This document shows, piece after piece, positions 1 through 6,905 of a stretch of DNA of 26,320 nucleotides. Numbering within the stretch: position 1 is the stretch's first letter; each line of letters starts with the position of its first letter. The DNA lies in IMG/VR virus record IMGVR_UViG_3300017742_000097, positions 1 to 26,320 of that record; one strand, 5' to 3'. This DNA comes from a virus. The notes beneath the pieces were generated by a model. The model searched no databases. It was not told the origin of the DNA and was given only the letters and a program-made list of their open reading frames with translations. A program made the translations under genes and the position numbers.

Positions 1-549
1 AGTTTATTCGCAAACGTTCCAACTGCTGTAGCAATCAATCCAGGTGCAAGTGCTAATGTAACAATTAACGCTAACGCAACTGATAGTGACTTTATCGTTT
101 CAAATGATGACGAAGAAGCATTAAGAGTTGATGGTGCTAACAGAGAAGTTGTAATTAACGAAGCTTCAGGTCAAACAGATTTAAGAGCAGAGACAAACTC
201 TTACTCTACTGCTTTACTTGTTGACGCTTCTGCTGACAACGTACAAATTAACGCAACTCCAGTTTTTGGATTAACACAAGCACTTTCAGGTGCAGGTGCT
301 ATTGATGTTGTATCTGCTATTACAGAAATCGTAACTACAGGTACTAACGCATTAACATTTGCTGACGGTGTTGAGGGACAAATTAAGTTCCTAGTTATGA
401 AAACTGACGGTGGTGTAGGTACTGTAACTCCATCTAACTTTGCAAGTGGTTCAACAATCGCTTTCAATGACGTAGGTGATACAGCATTCTTACTATTCAC
501 TAACGGTAACTGGCAACTAATTTCACACTTTGGTTGTACAATAGCGTAA
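1..549 (+). CDS. C-terminal part of a virion or appendage protein (5' end outside window)
   Basis: An open frame runs from the first base to TAA at 547-549, giving 182 residues with no start in view. The protein is rich in Ala, Thr, Asn, Val and Gly, has few charged residues and reads as repeated beta strands. The last 100 residues (from about FGLTQALSGAGAID to the GNWQLISHFG end) resemble, from memory, C-terminal domains of tail fibre or other structural proteins of marine phages. Codons ending in T or C (GCT, GTT, AAC, GAC) are commoner than in the following genes, as expected of a highly expressed virion gene. A strong terminator follows directly. That it is structural is inference from composition and position; the exact part is unknown. 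Confidence 0.7.
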   Translation, partial: SLFANVPTAVAINPGASANVTINANATDSDFIVSNDDEEALRVDGANREVVINEASGQTDLRAETNSYSTALLVDASADNVQINATPVFGLTQALSGAGAIDVVSAITEIVTTGTNALTFADGVEGQIKFLVMKTDGGVGTVTPSNFASGSTIAFNDVGDTAFLLFTNGNWQLISHFGCTIA

Positions 550-562
550 TAATTAATTAGTG

Positions 563-585
563 AGGGCGCTACGGCGCCCTTTCTT
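563..585 (+). terminator. Intrinsic terminator after the structural gene
   Basis: A perfect 7-bp stem (AGGGCGC at 563-569, GCGCCCT at 574-580) closes a TACG loop and is followed by TTTCTT. It is very GC-rich in an AT-rich region and lies 14 bases after the stop codon. It would end transcription of the structural gene, though the T run is short, so readthrough into the next genes is possible. Confidence 0.8.
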
Positions 586-599
586 AACATGAGGATAAT

Positions 600-794
600 A
601 TGAAAGAAAATATTGAGGCGAAATTAAAAGTTTTAGAAGACAATCGTTTAAAAGTATCTGAACAGATACAAAATGGTGAACAATTGTTAACGAAAGCAAA
701 GGCAGACTTAAACGCAATTCAAGGTGCGATACAAGTTTGTCAACAATTATTAGAGGAAGAAAAAGGAGATAAGAATGACGGAACAAAAGATTAG
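600..794 (+). CDS. Small coiled-coil protein, unknown function
   Basis: 64 residues, strongly charged (Lys, Glu) with heptad-like Leu, Ile and Val spacing over most of its length, so probably one long alpha-helical coiled coil. A GAGGA ribosome site at 591-595 precedes the ATG. The last 20 bases overlap the next gene, whose ribosome site lies inside this one, suggesting coupled translation. It is the first gene after the terminator. No catalytic or binding motif was seen. Position near virion genes would fit an assembly factor or minor virion protein, but this is only inference. Confidence 0.7.
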   Translation: MKENIEAKLKVLEDNRLKVSEQIQNGEQLLTKAKADLNAIQGAIQVCQQLLEEEKGDKNDGTKD

Positions 795-999
795 ATATGG
801 CGCTGGTGGCGTTCCTTACTACGAAAAGGCAGACGCAATTGAGACTGAGAAAAAAGAATTAGATACTTCTTATCAACAATCTATCGCTAATAAGGAAGAA
901 AGAACTTCCAAAAAGAAAAAGAAAACTAAAAAAGTAATTCAGGAAATCATGGGAGATGACCTGGTAGAAAACAAGGAGATGTTAGATGAAATCATTTAA
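775..999 (+). CDS. Small charged hypothetical protein
   Basis: 74 residues. The N-terminus has a short Gly/Tyr-rich stretch (IRYGAGGVPYYEKAD, residues 6-20); the rest is charged and mostly helical with a Lys run at about 47-53. AAGGAG lies just before the ATG. The end overlaps the next gene by 14 bases. No known domain was recognised. The tight overlaps on both sides and the good ribosome site support it as a real gene. Its place in the row of unnamed T4-like genes suggests a virion or assembly role, without direct evidence. Confidence 0.65.
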   Translation: MTEQKIRYGAGGVPYYEKADAIETEKKELDTSYQQSIANKEERTSKKKKKTKKVIQEIMGDDLVENKEMLDEII

Positions 1000-1399
1000 A
1001 GATTTTCAAAACGTAAACGAAAAAACTACTCCTGTTAACGCACCTTCAGAAAGTGATATGCACCTTAATGATATTACTAGTGACCAAATTGTTGCTAGAA
1101 TTAATAACTTTGTAGGTTCAATTGCGAGCATGGAACATATTAATCCAATGGCAGCAGTAAATCATTTAAGAAGTAAACTACACGGTTTAGGTGTAGAAAT
1201 GGTTGGTGAGTTACCAGAGTTTGTTGAGAAGAATGGTACAGTAAGTATTCCACTATCTAAGTTTGGTGGTGTATATGGTAAAACAGGTGAAGAACCTGCT
1301 AGTGAAGTTAAAAATGATGACGGTATTGAAAGAAATTTAAAAATTAAATACGAGACATTAGAAAACGGAGCTACAAAGGTTTACGCTGAATTAGTATAA
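986..1399 (+). CDS. Conserved hypothetical protein of marine T4-like phages
   Basis: 137 residues. It begins MKSFKDF, a start often seen in small T4-like virion-associated proteins. The middle (about 27-60) is a helical segment with INNFVGSIASMEHINPMAAV, and the second half (70-137) looks like beta strands with LSKFGGVYGK, a GDGIE-like acidic turn and a hydrophobic end. From memory, cyanophage myoviruses carry a protein with the same order (a ..FVG.. helix followed by ..PLS+(F/Y)GG.. strands). A GGAG site at about 975 precedes the start. Function is unknown; a structural or assembly role is inferred from place. Confidence 0.75.
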   Translation: MKSFKDFQNVNEKTTPVNAPSESDMHLNDITSDQIVARINNFVGSIASMEHINPMAAVNHLRSKLHGLGVEMVGELPEFVEKNGTVSIPLSKFGGVYGKTGEEPASEVKNDDGIERNLKIKYETLENGATKVYAELV

Positions 1400-1408
1400 G
1401 CGTAGATA

Positions 1409-1774
1409 ATGAGGTTTGATAATTTAACAAAGGACAATGTCCTACTGTTTGCTTTGAAACACTATGAAAACCATCAAGCGACAAGCGAGAAGGAATTTTA
1501 TGATGATATGAAGCGATTTAAGTATCTGAAAAGACTGTTTAAGAAATACAGTAAGTCAGGTGTTATTAAAGAGCGATTGATTATGAACCATATTATTGTA
1601 TTGGCAAACGTGTTTGGTCCAGACGCAGTTAAAGTATTATTATTTTTTAAGATTGACCAGATTTATTGGACACAGTTGAAAACATTTTTGATATTTCTAA
1701 ATTATATGACCGCAGATGAATTGAAACAAATCTCACTAGATGGTAGTTTATTAGAGGCATTAAGGAAAATATAA
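1409..1774 (+). CDS. Conserved hypothetical protein of T4-like marine phages (DUF7207-like)
   Basis: 121 residues, mostly helical and basic. The pattern of an N-terminal LTKDNVLLFALKHYENH helix, then EFYDDMKRFKYLKRLFKKY and a hydrophobic MNHIIVLANVFGPDAVKVLLFFKI stretch broken by a Gly-Pro turn, then LKTFLIFLNYM, matches from memory a protein found in nearly all cyanophage myoviruses and labelled DUF7207. The hydrophobic stretch is amphipathic rather than a clear membrane segment. The TAA stop is joined to the next ATG (TAAATG). The biochemical role is not known. Confidence 0.75.
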   Translation: MRFDNLTKDNVLLFALKHYENHQATSEKEFYDDMKRFKYLKRLFKKYSKSGVIKERLIMNHIIVLANVFGPDAVKVLLFFKIDQIYWTQLKTFLIFLNYMTADELKQISLDGSLLEALRKI

Positions 1775-2380
1775 ATGGCAAGTACAGCAATTGACGCTTT
1801 TATCACGTTTCGTTTTTTGAAACTATTAGTTACTCCATTTAATAAAACTGAGGCATTTAAACTTGGTATTATTAATGAGAGAGGTAAAGTTTTAAAGAAG
1901 TACAAGACACTTGAGCGAATAGAAGAAAGGCAAGCATATACTATTTTACACAGGTTGGTTTTCAATGTAAAGAAATTGATTGAAAAAGTTCCTGGTGGTA
2001 AGTCCAGATTGGCGAGTTATGCTGCCGCTCTATTTCTTATTAAAGAACATGTTGCTGAAATGAATGATAGTGACGGAGAACTGCTGGAAAAAGAATTTTA
2101 TAAATACTTAAAAGACAATGACTTACTTGAAGAAGAAGATAACGAGATTAAGGAAGAAGTTGCTTTTGGTGATAAACTTTTAAAAGGTACTTACAAGTTA
2201 ATACAAAGTGTGGGTACAGATGAAGAAGACAAGATTATAGGTAAAAAAGGTGACAAAGTTTCTGTTTATGCAGACCAAGTTGCTAAAGATAATGTTATGG
2301 GACAAGATGTTTTTGAAGTGATACATGATGAGAGTAAACAAGTATTACTAGTAACAATAGAAGACATAGAAGAAGCATGA
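1775..2380 (+). CDS. Conserved phage protein, probable virion-associated
   Basis: 201 residues. The N-terminal part (1-60) has a conserved-looking FITFRFLKLLVTPF stretch then KTEAFKLGIINERGKVLKK. A helical middle (70-120) contains AAALFLIKEHV, and a very acidic stretch (about 115-140) leads to a beta-rich tail in which a GDKVSVYADQV segment resembles a small barrel. From memory, T4-like cyanophages carry a homologue with the same N-terminus, sometimes called a structural protein. The stop overlaps the next ATG (ATGA). No enzyme motif was seen. Confidence 0.7.
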   Translation: MASTAIDAFITFRFLKLLVTPFNKTEAFKLGIINERGKVLKKYKTLERIEERQAYTILHRLVFNVKKLIEKVPGGKSRLASYAAALFLIKEHVAEMNDSDGELLEKEFYKYLKDNDLLEEEDNEIKEEVAFGDKLLKGTYKLIQSVGTDEEDKIIGKKGDKVSVYADQVAKDNVMGQDVFEVIHDESKQVLLVTIEDIEEA

Positions 2381-2745
2381 AAACATACGCAAAATTTAAA
2401 AAAGGTCCAGAAGTTGTAGAAGCAATGGACATGGCTGCTAGAAGAAAGAAGTCAATTAGAATGAGACGTATGGCGAAACGTATGGTTATCGCAAGAAAAC
2501 GTGCCATGAAAAGAATGGCAACTCCAGATATTTTAAAGAAACGTGCCACTAAACAGGCAAAGAATATGTTGATTAAAAAATTTACTAAAGGTATGGATAA
2601 AAGTGATATGACAATTACAAAAAGAACAGAGATTGAAAAAAGATTAAAGAAGATGGCAGGTAGAATTAAAACTATCACACTAAAACTAATCCCTAAGATA
2701 CGACAAAAAGAACAAGCAAGACGTAAACAAATGGGTGGACAATAA
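2377..2745 (+). CDS. Very basic Lys/Arg-rich protein, possibly nucleic-acid binding
   Basis: 122 residues with an extreme excess of Lys and Arg and many Met, forming long basic helices, for example RMRRMAKRMVIARKRAMKR at about residues 28-46. Such proteins sit at this place in other marine T4-like phages (from memory). The composition suggests binding to DNA or RNA, such as packaging into the head or neutralising phosphate, but no fold is recognised. ATGA overlap with the preceding gene and a one-base overlap with the next (TAATG) place it firmly in the operon. Confidence 0.75.
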   Translation: MKTYAKFKKGPEVVEAMDMAARRKKSIRMRRMAKRMVIARKRAMKRMATPDILKKRATKQAKNMLIKKFTKGMDKSDMTITKRTEIEKRLKKMAGRIKTITLKLIPKIRQKEQARRKQMGGQ

Positions 2746-3821
2746 TGAAAAATTTTTCAGACTTCAATGCTCAGTTAACGGCGTTAAAAATAAAATTAGA
2801 AGGCAAACAAAACGAGATTGCTAATGTTGCAGGTGACGGTGCAGTTTCTATGCCACCTACTGCTAGAAAAGTTGTTAAAAAGAAAAAAACATTTAGTGTA
2901 TCTCCACAAGTCTTTGATATGTTCAGACGAGGTAAGAAGAAGTTTGAAAAATGGTCTAAGTATCTAAACTTAGAAGATGAAAGTCAAAGAGCATTATACA
3001 GTTGGGCAATCAAAAATCATCACGGTGTCATTATCTTACAAAATGCTGTAACAGGTGAAGTAAGAGCAATCAGACATAATAGAATGGGTGGTGGACAATG
3101 GCACAAACTAAGTCGTGGTATTGTAGGTGAAGATAAAGATATGCCTAAAGCAGTATTAGATGACGCTGAAGAAATAGTAAAAGATTTAAAAAAGAAAAAA
3201 GCAGACTTTGCTAAGAGATATGGTAAAGACGCTAAAAAAGTTATGTATGCAACTGCTATGAAAATGGCAAAAGCAAAAAATGGTATTGAAAGTAAACAAT
3301 ATGGTAAAATGATACAACAGATTAAATCTAGTATTGAAAACTTAGGTCTACAAAACGAAGACTTTAATTCAAAGATAGAAAATCAATTGTATGAAACACC
3401 AGCAATTGCTAACGAAAACAATATCAATATTTTAAAAGATATAGTTTTAAAGAATGAAAGACAAAAGATTAATTTTGACAAGTATGGAAGTATGAGAGTA
3501 TTTCCAGAAGAAGCAAGTATATTACTAAAAGTATATAATGAATTAAGAGACGACCTAAAAGAGAAGTTTACAAAGATGTTAAACTTTAATCAAATGGGTC
3601 TTAAAAGTTTAAAAAATATGTGTTATGAAATAGCTACGTATGGTGAACCACAAGGTCTGGCAAGACCTATTGCTGATATAGGTAATATGAAATCACCACG
3701 AAGCAGACCTGCTTATGCTTTAAATGCAAGTAAGAAAAAGAAAAAAGAAACGGCAGTAGGTCCTGGTATGAACACATATAAACCACAAATGAATTTAATA
3801 GCAAAAAAGAAAAGGGACTAA
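2745..3821 (+). CDS. Conserved T4-like phage protein with basic central domain
   Basis: 358 residues. Residues about 43-118 form a domain starting KKKKTFSVSPQVFDMFRRGK, with NHHGVIILQNAVTGEVRAIRHN, a beta hairpin-like segment; residues about 150-175 hold AKRYGKDAKKVMYATAMKMA, a helix that I recall in virion proteins of cyanophage myoviruses. Residues 200-320 look like a separate helical domain, and the tail is Lys-rich. It may be made as a virion or internal head protein, inferred from the basic composition and from relatives. No protease or nuclease motif was seen. The start overlaps the previous stop by one base. Confidence 0.7.
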   Translation: MKNFSDFNAQLTALKIKLEGKQNEIANVAGDGAVSMPPTARKVVKKKKTFSVSPQVFDMFRRGKKKFEKWSKYLNLEDESQRALYSWAIKNHHGVIILQNAVTGEVRAIRHNRMGGGQWHKLSRGIVGEDKDMPKAVLDDAEEIVKDLKKKKADFAKRYGKDAKKVMYATAMKMAKAKNGIESKQYGKMIQQIKSSIENLGLQNEDFNSKIENQLYETPAIANENNINILKDIVLKNERQKINFDKYGSMRVFPEEASILLKVYNELRDDLKEKFTKMLNFNQMGLKSLKNMCYEIATYGEPQGLARPIADIGNMKSPRSRPAYALNASKKKKKETAVGPGMNTYKPQMNLIAKKKRD

Positions 3822-3822
3822 C

Positions 3823-4425
3823 ATGGAATTATTAATAGCTTTAGCAATGAAATTTTGGCAATGGTCAATATTGATTACACTAATCATAATAGGTTTTATT
3901 GTTAACCTATTAGATAAAAAAGATAACACTAATAGAATAGGTTTTAAATATACAGAATTTCCTCATATGAAACCAATACCAATTAAAACAAAAGGTAAAG
4001 GTTTTTGGAAAGGTATATTAATGTGGTTATTAGGTACTAGACAATGGGAAATTGTAAAAGATTTTAACTACTCAGTAGGTGGATCACAATATGTTATACC
4101 AGCAGGTTTTAAATTTGATGGTGCGAGTATACCAAAATTCTTACATACATTTTTGTCACCAGTAGGTGTATTATTAATGGGTGGACTTGTACACGATTAT
4201 ATGTACAAGTATGAAGCACAATTAATAAACAACAAAAATTACATGGACCCAAATCTAAAAAATGAGGGTGTACCTGTTACACAAAAGAAAGCAGACCAAA
4301 TCTTTAGAGATATTAATATAGAGATTAATGGTTTCTTTCTTATGAATTACTTAGCATACTGGTCATTAAGACTAGGTGGTTTTATGGCGTGGAATAAACA
4401 CCGTAAAGTTAACGCTAAGATTTAG
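3823..4425 (+). CDS. DUF1353 family membrane-anchored protein
   Basis: 200 residues. A hydrophobic segment at about 6-28 is a likely membrane anchor. The core at about 85-175 has the DUF1353 signature: a beta strand ending in GFKFDGASIPKFLHTF, then GLVHDYMYK, where an Asp-Gly-Ala-Ser-Ile-Pro turn and a His-Asp pair are conserved in this phage family. The family's function is not known; members often lie near lysis genes, as here, one gene before the spanin pair. A peptidoglycan or envelope role is inference. The start is one base after the previous stop. Confidence 0.8.
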   Translation: MELLIALAMKFWQWSILITLIIIGFIVNLLDKKDNTNRIGFKYTEFPHMKPIPIKTKGKGFWKGILMWLLGTRQWEIVKDFNYSVGGSQYVIPAGFKFDGASIPKFLHTFLSPVGVLLMGGLVHDYMYKYEAQLINNKNYMDPNLKNEGVPVTQKKADQIFRDINIEINGFFLMNYLAYWSLRLGGFMAWNKHRKVNAKI

Positions 4426-4443
4426 TAAGGTAAATAAAAAATA

Positions 4444-4893
4444 ATGTTTAGTAGTTTGAAAATAGGTTTGATTTTATTAATGCTTGCAGGTGCAGGTGGT
4501 GGTTTTCTATATGTAAAGAAACTACAAAAAGATAATGATATACTAAAACTTAATCAAGCAAAGTTAGAGACAGCAGTTGAAGACCAAAAAGGTGTCATTG
4601 ACCAACAAATCAAAGACTTTGCAAAAATACGAAGTACATTAGATACAGTACAAAAAGAAAAAGAAAAATTAGAAAAAGACAAAAACGATTTATCTAAAAG
4701 ACTAGGTAAACACGACATTGGTAACTTAGCAGAAAACAAACCTAAGTTAGTAGAAAAAATAATAAACGGTGCTTCAAAGAAAGCTCTAAGATGTATAGAG
4801 ATTGCAAGTGGGTCACCTTTAACAGAGGAAGAATTAAATGGTAAACCTAACAAAGAGTGTCCTTCTTTTTGGCCTGATACTGTTACTGACTAA
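4444..4893 (+). CDS. Probable inner-membrane spanin (Rz-like)
   Basis: 149 residues: a short N-terminus, one membrane segment (about 5-24), a long charged coiled coil (about 26-90) and a periplasmic tail with Cys117 and Cys139. This is the layout of i-spanins, the inner-membrane subunit that with an outer-membrane lipoprotein fuses the two membranes in the last step of lysis of Gram-negative hosts. The decisive support is the overlap of its 3' end by 56 bases with a lipoprotein gene in another frame. The tail segment (ALRCIEIASGSPLTEEELNG) resembles, from memory, tails of cyanophage i-spanins. The two Cys could give disulfide-linked dimers. Confidence 0.75.
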   Translation: MFSSLKIGLILLMLAGAGGGFLYVKKLQKDNDILKLNQAKLETAVEDQKGVIDQQIKDFAKIRSTLDTVQKEKEKLEKDKNDLSKRLGKHDIGNLAENKPKLVEKIINGASKKALRCIEIASGSPLTEEELNGKPNKECPSFWPDTVTD

Positions 4894-5194
4894 TTGTGCA
4901 GCTGCAGTAAAAGAGATATCTACTTATAAGGTAGAAAAAAAAAAGGAGCCGTTATCTTTACCTGCCCTATCCCCTTTAGAATTACAGGATGTAAAATGGG
5001 TTATTATAACTAAAGACAATGCTGAAGAAGTTTTTGAACAACTAAAAGCAGATGGTAATGACTATGCTTTATTCGCCTTGACTGACAAGGGTTATGAACA
5101 ACTTGCTTTGAATATTGCTGATATACGAACAGCACTTGCTATGCAAAGACAAATAATCATATCTTATCAGGAGTATTACGAAGGTGGAGAATAA
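4838..5194 (+). CDS. Probable outer-membrane spanin lipoprotein (Rz1-like)
   Basis: 118 residues. The first 20 form a lipoprotein signal: two basic-side residues, a hydrophobic core and lipobox LTNC with Cys20; Asn at the -1 site is unusual. The mature part has a Pro-rich stretch, then a strand WVIITKD and an ALTDKGYEQLALNIADI helix, a pattern that I recall in lipoproteins of marine myoviruses. It starts inside the i-spanin gene behind GAGGAAG and ends 11 bases inside the next gene. Together with the preceding gene it would form the spanin complex in the envelope. Confidence 0.75.
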   Translation: MVNLTKSVLLFGLILLLTNCAAAVKEISTYKVEKKKEPLSLPALSPLELQDVKWVIITKDNAEEVFEQLKADGNDYALFALTDKGYEQLALNIADIRTALAMQRQIIISYQEYYEGGE

Positions 5195-5606
5195 CGGCAA
5201 ACAGATACAAGAGTTAGTAAAAGATATCGCAACTCTTAAAGCAGATAAAGAAGCGTCAAGTCAAGTACATATGAGACTTGATGAAGCGATTTCAAAACTA
5301 ACAGATATTTCATCTAGTCTTAAAAGTATGTTAGCAGTACAAGAAGAAAAGATTAGACGTGTTGATATGTCCCAAGAGGATTTAATGTCCCTCATGGAAC
5401 AAAGAAGACGAGAATGGAACGAAGATTTAGAACATTTACACTCTAGGATTTCCACACAATCCAGAGAATTACGAGAGGCAATTGATAAACTAGATAGACG
5501 ATTAGATGAACGTGTAGGCGTTCTGGAGAAATGGCGTTGGTTGATTATTGGCGGCGCCATACTTCTAGGATTTCTTATGCAGAAAATGGAATTTTCATTA
5601 TTTTAA
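5184..5606 (+). CDS. Coiled-coil protein with C-terminal membrane anchor
   Basis: 140 residues with a GTG start preceded by AGGAG (5169-5173). The first 110 residues are charged and coiled coil; residues about 118-134 form one membrane segment followed by a short tail, so it is probably tail-anchored with the coiled coil in the cytoplasm. T4-like cyanophages have similar proteins next to their lysis-type genes (from memory, DUF7201-like). A holin or lysis-control role is possible from the neighbours but a single C-terminal anchor is not typical of holins. Codon choice is slightly richer in GC than in the genes around it. Confidence 0.7.
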   Translation: MENNGKQIQELVKDIATLKADKEASSQVHMRLDEAISKLTDISSSLKSMLAVQEEKIRRVDMSQEDLMSLMEQRRREWNEDLEHLHSRISTQSRELREAIDKLDRRLDERVGVLEKWRWLIIGGAILLGFLMQKMEFSLF

Positions 5607-5645
5607 ACATGCAATAAAGTCATACCCATTAGTGGTCCTTTATGC

Positions 5646-5674
5646 TTGAAAAACATATGAAAATATGTTATATA
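5646..5674 (+). promoter_or_regulatory. Sigma70-type promoter for the gene at 5694
   Basis: TTGAAA (5646-5651), a 17-base spacer, and TATATA (5669-5674) with an extended -10 TG at 5666-5667. Transcription would begin near 5681, just before the AAAGGA ribosome site (5683-5688) of the 5694 gene. An inverted repeat fills the spacer. Confidence 0.55.
5652..5669. repeat. Perfect inverted repeat between -35 and -10 (possible operator)
   Basis: AACATAT (5652-5658) and ATATGTT (5663-5669) flank GAAA. The 7-base arms exactly occupy the promoter spacer and touch the first base of the -10 box, where a dimeric repressor would block RNA polymerase. As RNA it could form a GNRA-loop hairpin, but it lies upstream of the expected start site, so a DNA-level role is more likely. 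AT-rich repeats of this size can arise by chance. Confidence 0.35.
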
Positions 5675-5693
5675 GTATTATGAAAGGACACAA

Positions 5694-5861
5694 ATGGTAC
5701 AACTCATACGACAATTTTTTAACTCACTTACTTTTACCACTAACTCTAGTGGCGCTTATTACGATAATGTGGATCCAAATATCGTCCGTTATTTTAGGAC
5801 AGAATTTGGAAAGCACTGGAAAGCGGAACTGGAACACTATCTTTATCAACAAAAAAAGTAA
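5694..5861 (+). CDS. Short conserved-looking phage protein, 55 residues
   Basis: The ATG at 5694 is preceded by AAAGGA with 5-base spacing and by a promoter. The 55-residue product is hydrophilic with DPNIVRYFRTEFGKHWKAEL at residues 27-46; I recall similar YFRTEYGKDW segments in marine phage proteins. An ORF in another frame over the same bases (5665-5868) is longer but lacks a ribosome site, so I treat this frame as the real one. Function is unknown. It lies alone between the lysis group and the primase, with about 85 bases before and 50 after. Confidence 0.6.
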   Translation: MVQLIRQFFNSLTFTTNSSGAYYDNVDPNIVRYFRTEFGKHWKAELEHYLYQQKK

Positions 5862-5871
5862 AGATTAAAGC

Positions 5872-5900
5872 TTGACTTTTTTGCTGTATTGTGATATAAT
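5872..5900 (+). promoter_or_regulatory. Strong sigma70-type promoter for the primase
   Basis: TTGACT (5872-5877), 17-base spacer, TATAAT (5895-5900), with TG at 5892-5893 giving an extended -10. Expected start is near 5906-5907, only about 5 bases before the ATG at 5912, so the mRNA would be nearly leaderless with no room for a ribosome site. The same geometry recurs at 21172 and 22455. Confidence 0.8.
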
Positions 5901-5911
5901 ATATAATTATT

Positions 5912-6904
5912 ATGTCGGCATTAGATATTCAGTATATACACACAATCTCCCACAAACTAGACAGGTTTAAAAAGAAGTCTCAAAACTTATATAATTTTAG
6001 ATGTGTCTATTGTGGAGATAGTCAAAAGAAAAAAACAAAGGCAAGAGCATACATTTATAGAGTAAAAAATGATATGTTCTACAAATGCCATAACTGTGGT
6101 AAAGGTACAACTATTGCTAAGTTATTAGAATACTTAGACCCTACTACTTACAAACAATACATTGTTGAAAAATATAAATCAGGTAATACTGCTTCAGTAA
6201 AAGAACCTGACTTTGAATTTAAACCTGTGAAGTTTGACGATAAGAAGTTAAAAGATTTAATTAAGTTTACAGATTTACCAGAAGGTCACCCAGCACTAGG
6301 TTTTATTACAAAAAGAAAACTAGACGAACATAAAGATAAATTTTATTTCTGTCATAAGTTTATGACATGGGTTAATACATTAATACCAAATAAGTTTCCA
6401 ACCATAAAGAACGACCATCCAAGAGTAGTTATCCCTTTCTATGATGTCAAAGGTAATGTCTTTGCTTTTCAAGGACGTGCCTTTGGCATTGAAGAACCTA
6501 AGTACATAACTATTAAACTAGAAGAAAACAAAAGACGTATATATGGATTAGATAGATTGAATATGAATGAACAAGTAAAGATTGTAGAAGGTCCAATAGA
6601 TAGTATGTTTTTAAAAAATGCCATTGCAGTTGCAGGTAGTGATTTAGAAATGAAACAGTTAAAAAACAAAGCTGTGTATATCTTTGATAATGAACCAAGA
6701 AGTATAGAAATAATAAAAAAAATGCAAAAATTAATTGAGAAGAATTATCAAGTGTTTATATGGCCGAAAAATATAAAAGTTAAAGATATCAACGATTTAA
6801 TATGTGAAAATATTTCTGCTCCTGAAATAGAAAAGATTATAAGTAGTAATACATTTTCAAAATTATCAGCACAACAACAACTTAACAACTGGAAAGAGGT
6901 ATAG
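5912..6904 (+). CDS. 61: DNA primase, T4 gp61-like
   Basis: 330 residues, the usual size for T4 gp61. It makes short RNA primers for lagging-strand synthesis together with the gp41-type helicase. Seen: an N-terminal zinc ribbon with Cys31, Cys34, Cys59 and Cys62 (FRCVYCGDS ... FYKCHNCGKG), and a TOPRIM catalytic core with KIVEGPIDSMF at about 224-234 (acidic metal-binding Glu and Asp) and VYIFDNEP at about 251-258. The ATG at 5912 gives the N-terminus expected from relatives. It has no ribosome site and sits 12 bases after the -10 box, so translation probably begins on a leaderless or very short leader mRNA. It is followed after one base by nrdA. Confidence 0.92.
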   Translation: MSALDIQYIHTISHKLDRFKKKSQNLYNFRCVYCGDSQKKKTKARAYIYRVKNDMFYKCHNCGKGTTIAKLLEYLDPTTYKQYIVEKYKSGNTASVKEPDFEFKPVKFDDKKLKDLIKFTDLPEGHPALGFITKRKLDEHKDKFYFCHKFMTWVNTLIPNKFPTIKNDHPRVVIPFYDVKGNVFAFQGRAFGIEEPKYITIKLEENKRRIYGLDRLNMNEQVKIVEGPIDSMFLKNAIAVAGSDLEMKQLKNKAVYIFDNEPRSIEIIKKMQKLIEKNYQVFIWPKNIKVKDINDLICENISAPEIEKIISSNTFSKLSAQQQLNNWKEV

Positions 6905-6905
6905 A

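Noticed and set aside
1770-1777. TATAAATG, close to the T4 late promoter TATAAATA
   Set aside because: It is the stop-start junction of two adjacent genes and no other copies appear before genes, so chance is likelier.
2295-2678. Hydrophobic reverse-strand ORF opposite the basic protein gene
   Set aside because: Antisense of Lys/Met-rich codons (AAA, ATG) gives Phe, His and Leu runs automatically; no ribosome site or promoter was noted.
5607-5645. Imperfect hairpin (GCAATAAAG ... CTTTATGC) after the coiled-coil gene
   Set aside because: Long loop, bulge and no T tract; not convincing as a terminator.
5665-5868. 67-codon + strand ORF with one hydrophobic segment
   Set aside because: No ribosome site before its start codons; the overlapping 5694 frame has a good site and a more protein-like product.
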